From Straminergon stramineum (lineage: Eukaryota; Streptophyta; Bryopsida; Hypnales; Calliergonaceae): a stretch of DNA of 64,000 bases. A model generated the notes under the pieces. That model searched no databases, was not told the origin of the DNA, and worked only from the letters and a program-made list of their open reading frames with translations. The translations under genes were made by a program, and so were the position numbers. Shown here one piece after another: positions 59,156 through 64,000 of this stretch (position 1 is its first letter; every line of letters begins with the position of its first letter). The stretch is taken from contig OY987269.1 in the NCBI GenBank assembly GCA_963920665.1, forward strand, positions 1,614,501 through 1,678,500, given 5' to 3'.

Positions 59156-59389
59156 AGGGCAACAATAATGAAAGTAAAATTAAAAGAAATCCTAAGCACA
59201 TATGAAATTAAGGAGCAAATAATGGAATTATTTTAAAAAAGTAACTATGAAGAAGTTAAAAAAATGGAAAAACATAGGGATAGAAAATGAGTGGAAAAAG
59301 AATTACATATTCATAATTATATGCCTTACTCAAATAAAGATTAGGGTGGTAGATTTGAACAAGGTACAATTCATGTAAGGAACCAAGTT

Positions 59390-59600
59390 CTAATTTATTC
59401 CCACGTTTCATATTTTTGTATTCCACAATCTACATTTTTTTCCAATGTTTCTTTTTTTTGCCACCCACTACATAATTTTCCGCCTACTTTTTTTTGTTGA
59501 ACCGTTAGTCTATATTTGTTTCCCCCCCTATTGTTTTTCCCCTGACCCATATTAGTTTTACCCCCTTGCATTTTTTCACCATTTTTTTCAACTATAACTT
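59390..59600 (-). repeat. Pyrimidine-rich tract opposite to the purine-rich repeat
   Basis: Runs of T and C (tttccccccctattgtttttc and similar) dominate. In reverse complement it resembles the purine-rich block at 58906-59155, about 300 bases away, so the two could be inverted arms of one element. Confidence 0.5.
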
Positions 59601-60109
59601 TATGTAGTTTTAGGGCTTCTTCATTACTTCTCTTCAATTCTAGAATGATTTTGGGTTGTACTTCTTCTATTATTTTGGTTTTTTAGAGTTTAGGGTCATG
59701 TGAAGTTGGTACATCTCGTAAAAGTACATTTTTGGTGTTCATATGGCTTCCCTATAGAAAAAGTGATTTAGAAATTGATTAAACATATTAGTTATGTAGT
59801 GATGGTGTTTTTATATAATGGTACGTTCGCACCTGCTGTTAGTAAAAATTTAGGTGCATTTACAGGGTGTGTGGTTAGACAGAATGTCCCTCTTGGGCCT
59901 CTTTCGGGGGCAGGGATGGGATGCGGGCAGATGAAGGGGCTGCTCCACAACCTTTTCAGGACCCATCAATCTACTTCTTATTTCGATTTAAATTTGATTT
60001 TTCCAATGCCATAAATCACAAGATTTTCAATAAGGAAATAGAAGTATTGTCGTGGGTTTTGTGCCACACAACCACATATTCTTTTGAGCCTCATAGCCAA
60101 CATGGTGTC
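59601..60109. other. AT-rich spacer
   Basis: No gene is recognised. The frame 59775-60014 (+) shows no family resemblance. Confidence 0.4.
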
Positions 60110-60629
60110 GAGATGGGAGAGGAGAGAAACTCTTTATACTAGTGGAGTAGTGGTGGGTGAAACAAACCATGTGGGATATGCGATTTAGGAGAAAAAAGAG
60201 CTCCTCCATTCATGGTTGTGGAAATGCAGGAATTGTGATGAAAGTCAAATTTCAGACCTCATTCAAACATACTAAACTATATTTTTTCAAAAAACTTCAA
60301 AATAAAAAATGTTGGGGAATCAAGTACACTTTTACCTCCAAAAATCTGTTTGAGATTTCAATACTCCACCTAAAAGTTATGGACAAATTTCCAAGGAGGT
60401 GTTTGAAAATGTCCCTAAGAAATGTCCTTCCCACATACACAAACCTCTAGAATTTGTGGAGAACTCTTACATGAGGCTTCAAAATCTCAAGTGGTTCTTT
60501 AGGGATAAATGTTAGCTTGCTTCTCTGACTTCTTGTAGTTCTATTTTATTTTTTGGAAGAAGCTATTATACAATGTCCAAATGAAGTCTAAAATTCAACT
60601 TTGAGCACAATTCTTGCATTTCAATTCAA
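60110..60629 (+). repeat. Dispersed repeat family E, copy with near-perfect inverted partner
   Basis: Its left part matches family E at 43220-43620. Its right part, 60433-60629, is the inverse of 63804-64000 with about 4 mismatches in 197 bases. Confidence 0.8.
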
Positions 60630-60746
60630 CCATTAGCACCTTCATTTTTTTATGAATAAAATTGAAAAGTCTCGAAAATTGTACAATCTTAGAGGTGTAG
60701 AATTTTCTATTTGAGTAAGTGAACCCAATTGTGATCCTTTTCTTAA

Positions 60747-61689
60747 CCCCTAAAGGACCAAAGTGCGTTTTCTGGCAACATAACAATTTTGGGCAACTCA
60801 CTACGAATGGAGTTTTTATTTTTTTTCTTTGAAATTTTCACACAACATATGCCCAAGGAGTAGCTTGAAGGCCCAACAGTTTTCATAACTTTTGACAACG
60901 TGGTTCAAAAGTTATTGCAGGATATGTAGTTTTCTTTGAACTTTGGGCAGCCTAGGCAAGAAAAAAAACTTCTTTAAAAATCATTTTTAAAAAAAATGAA
61001 AATTTGAAATTGATTCTTCAGATTTTTATCTATGTGGAAAGCTTTGAATCGTTCCATTTGGATCAATAAATCAAAAGCTATGAGGAAATTTAGTTTGTGG
61101 TAGTTTGAGGGTAGTTACGAAATCTCTACTCTAAAATAAACTTTGAACTCAGTTATTTAACTCAATTTTCAATATTTTTGGAAAAAATAAAAACATTAGG
61201 TGCACATTGTTTATTACAAAATTATAACCTTTGGGATTGGCATTTTTCAAGTCCATAAATAAATTGGGGACAATTTAGTATTTTGAAATATTCTCTACAT
61301 CTTTCTACTTACTAATTTTTTCCTACATGTTGTACAATTCCAAATGATCTGAAAATTTTCAAGCATCTAGCCAACTTGCCTTGATGAATGAAGTAAAAGA
61401 GTTACAACTATTTTGGACATTTTTTATGATGATATGACCTTTTGAAGTGCAGCTGCCCGGATTTTCGCAGGGACAAAAAATAGATTTTTGTCACTTCAAA
61501 CGCTAATATCTTGCAATCTAAACCGTGGAAATTCCTGAAATTTTTTCCACATCTTCCCAAACTAGCGTACTACAAGATCCTACGGTTACATGTGTCCAAA
61601 GATGTCGTCTTTAAGAAATTTGATACTTGTGTTAGAAATGGCAGTTTTGGACTGTTTTTGGTGAAAACATAGTCAAAAACCTTTAGGGG
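60747..61689 (+). mobile_element. Repeat family C, complete copy (943 bp, TTAA-flanked)
   Basis: TTAA lies at 60743-60746 and 61690-61693. The ends are CCCCTAAAGGACCA and CCTTTAGGGG. It is colinear with the copy at 44781-45728, including cggattttcgcaggg-like and ttgtacaattccaaatgatc blocks. It is non-coding. Confidence 0.88.
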
Positions 61690-61693
61690 TTAA

Positions 61694-63803
61694 GGTGATA
61701 GTCTTTACAAATTCCTATCTAATTTGTACAATATTGTCGTAGGAACACTAATTTTTTAGCATTGTCAAAATTCATAATTTATTCATATGTTGTGTAAAAA
61801 AAATGCATTTTTGGAGATTTTAGAGTACTCTACTAACTTCCACTAATATCCTACAAGAGTTTAGTAGTTTTTTTATACAAACAATATGTAATTGCATATT
61901 CAATCATATATACGCAATTACGCATAGTTACTTTATGAAAATATAAGTAGTGATGTTTTTATTTTCAACATGTATATATAAATAAATAAAATCTGTGTGT
62001 GTAATGCATAGGTTTTGTCAATCACAACAAACTTTCATTCAAGCAATGAAAAAATAATATATTTTTAAGTACGTGAAAGTTATGTGTTTTTTAATCGAAT
62101 TGAAAAATACTAATCATTAAAGATATTAGAAGCTTGATATGAATATTTTCAAATCATAAAATTGAACATCAAACAAGGTAAGAATGTCAAAAAAGTTGTA
62201 CAATGTTACATATTATTAATAGTACATGTAGGTGTGGTCTAAATTGATAATACTCCACCACTAACATTGTACCATATTCTTGGGGAGTTCACTCCCTTAT
62301 ATATTTTGCATACAACTACGATAATGACCTATTTAATGGGGGGTTATCTATAAAATGACCTATTTATAGCATGGAGGTGTTTCAGGACACCCTATTTTAC
62401 ATATAATCTTATTTCTCACTTATATATAACCGTATTTTATATTAAATCTTATTTCTCACTTTTTAAGTACCCTATAGTAGATGTTATTTTTTACAAATTT
62501 TACAAGGAATGAATATATTGGACCCTACTTTTTATCACACGTGGTTTCTAAAACTTTCGCCAGTGATCTCCCCGAGACCATATTCAACACTTCTCAATTT
62601 TGTTTATAGAAATGAAGCCATTTATAGTTACACCTCAAATTTTGCTTCCCCCTTGTTTCATTGTTGTTTCAACATTTGGTACATTACTATACGTTTTCAA
62701 AGAATATTTTCACAACTAAAAATTAGTCTAATGTTATTTGAAACAACAATGGAATATTTTACCATGTTCACCTAATGGTTTAAAGTATAATAAAAGTTAA
62801 ATTGTTTTAACATCATATCATCAATAGAGAATTAAATTTCAAACTAATACATATTTCATACCTTTTCATAAGAAGTTCCATTTCTTGTAAGATACCCTCT
62901 ACGTGATAAGAGCTCCAACATGTTTTGACGTCCTACAAAACAGAAAGGATTATTGTGTGTACAATATCCTCCTCATAAAAATCTAGTAAATAAATAAATA
63001 AATAAATACTTGCATCACAATACAATCTTCAAATCCAATCTAATTAGCTTGAGAGAGGAAATAGTGTCCTTTTGCATTCTCAAGTAATTGGAATTTTGGA
63101 TATTGACAAGTTTTTTTAATCATCATTAATCTATCATCAAGTGCTTGCAATACATAAGGGATGAACAATTGGCATAAGATGTCCACTAGCATTTTGAAAA
63201 TCCAAATGTTGTTTTGATGTAGACTATCAACATCAATTGAAAGGTATGAATTTTAAAACGGTATTATTCCTTCATCAAAAACCCCAAAGCTTTCTCTGTC
63301 ACAATTTTGAGAGCAATTGTATTGCAAAAGAGTTAAATTTGACAACATTCTTGAATTAACATTTCAACATTTCAACTTGAGAGCATGAATCGATTAAAAT
63401 AGAACAAGCCCTTACAAGCCCAAAATGAGGAGACCATTTTTTTATAAGTCTTGAGAAACCCTTGTAGAAGATGATTATCAAGAATTCAACCATGAATTAT
63501 TGTTGATCCAATATTCTACACCACCATATTGAAAATGTGAAACAATACCTTTGAGTAATTGTTGATTCAATATTCTACAACATCATACTAGAAATGTAGA
63601 AACAATACCTTAGAATAATTGTGAATTCAGTACTCCTACATTAATACTGTATTCAAATTATTGACACAATACCTTTGATTCACAACATAGATTCAATGTA
63701 ACTTGTGACATTCCTAACACAACCTCAAGATGTCTACTTTGTGTTTGTCATGTTATTTCAATAATGGTGAAATATTGATTTAAAGTTCTTATGAATTTCA
63801 GAC
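61694..63803. other. AT-rich intergenic DNA between inverted family-E arms
   Basis: No gene is recognised. The plus-strand frame 62509-62775 (88 codons, Phe/Ile-rich) is consistent with chance in this composition. Confidence 0.45.
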
Positions 63804-64000
63804 GTGAGTTGAAACGCAAGAATTGTGCTCAAAGTTGAATTTTAGACTTCATTTGGACATTGTATAATAGCTTCTTCCAAAAAATAAAATAGAACTACAA
63901 GAAGTTAGAGAAGCAAGCTAACATTTATCCCTAAAGAACCACTTGAGATTTTGAAGCCTCATGTAAGAGTTCTCCACAAATTCTAGAGGTGTGTGTATGT
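63804..64000 (-). repeat. Inverted partner of 60433-60629, continues beyond the window
   Basis: Reverse complement of 60433-60629 at about 193 of 197 positions, still matching at the last base of the window. Confidence 0.9.

Noticed and set aside
60433..64000. LTR retrotransposon reading of the near-identical 197-bp repeats
   Set aside because: The repeats are inverted, not direct, and no reverse transcriptase or primer-binding site lies between them.

Overview
The window reads as nuclear DNA of a land plant. The evidence is spliceosomal introns in the two recognisable metabolic and transport genes, a plant-type MTA nucleosidase, an ABCC (MRP) transporter, an F-box/kelch gene, an interstitial tract of the plant telomere repeat TTTAGGG, and plant-style DNA transposons (PIF/Harbinger, Stowaway-like). 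Gene density is low, and long AT-rich stretches full of decayed repeats suggest a large, transposon-rich genome. The Harbinger-associated SANT-like protein and the DUF7869-like protein made me think of a spore-bearing lineage (moss, liverwort, lycophyte or fern). That is an impression and I cannot settle it.

Layout. 0-1.2 kb: last three coding exons of an MTA nucleosidase gene (+). 1.2-16 kb: intergenic DNA with a 604-bp Stowaway-like element, decayed repeats and two G-quadruplex motifs. 16-19.4 kb: an apparently intact F-box/kelch gene (+) with a spliced leader and a 52-codon upstream ORF. 20.1-25.1 kb: the 3' part of an ABCC transporter gene (-), tail to tail with the F-box gene. It lacks the start of its second membrane domain and a piece of its second nucleotide-binding domain, so it is probably a pseudogene. 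25-33 kb: repeats, an (AT)n tract and a decayed unrecognised coding sequence. 33.28-38.49 kb: a complete PIF/Harbinger transposon with 17-bp terminal inverted repeats and a TTA target duplication, carrying a transposase frame with three in-frame stops and an open SANT-like partner gene. 38.5-48.8 kb: AT-rich nest of repeats. 48.8-54.6 kb: a decayed DUF7869-like transposase gene (-) embedded in a 48-55-bp minisatellite whose core is a 20-bp palindrome. 55-64 kb: repeats, the telomere-like tract, purine-rich and pyrimidine-rich tracts, and a 197-bp inverted repeat about 98% identical that runs off the window.

The most interesting structures are non-coding. (1) At least four unrelated-looking repeat families (about 222, 659, 945 and 579 bp) share CCCCTAAA-type ends at TTAA sites. 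One member is inserted inside another, which shows directly that TTAA is the duplicated target. (2) The palindrome CATCGGGAGATCTCCCGATG recurs more than 20 times, with matched changes in both arms, on both sides of and inside the DUF7869-like gene. It looks like a transposase-binding or structure-forming array.

The host genes shown here do not form a common pathway. The transposase and SANT-like genes of the Harbinger element do belong together.
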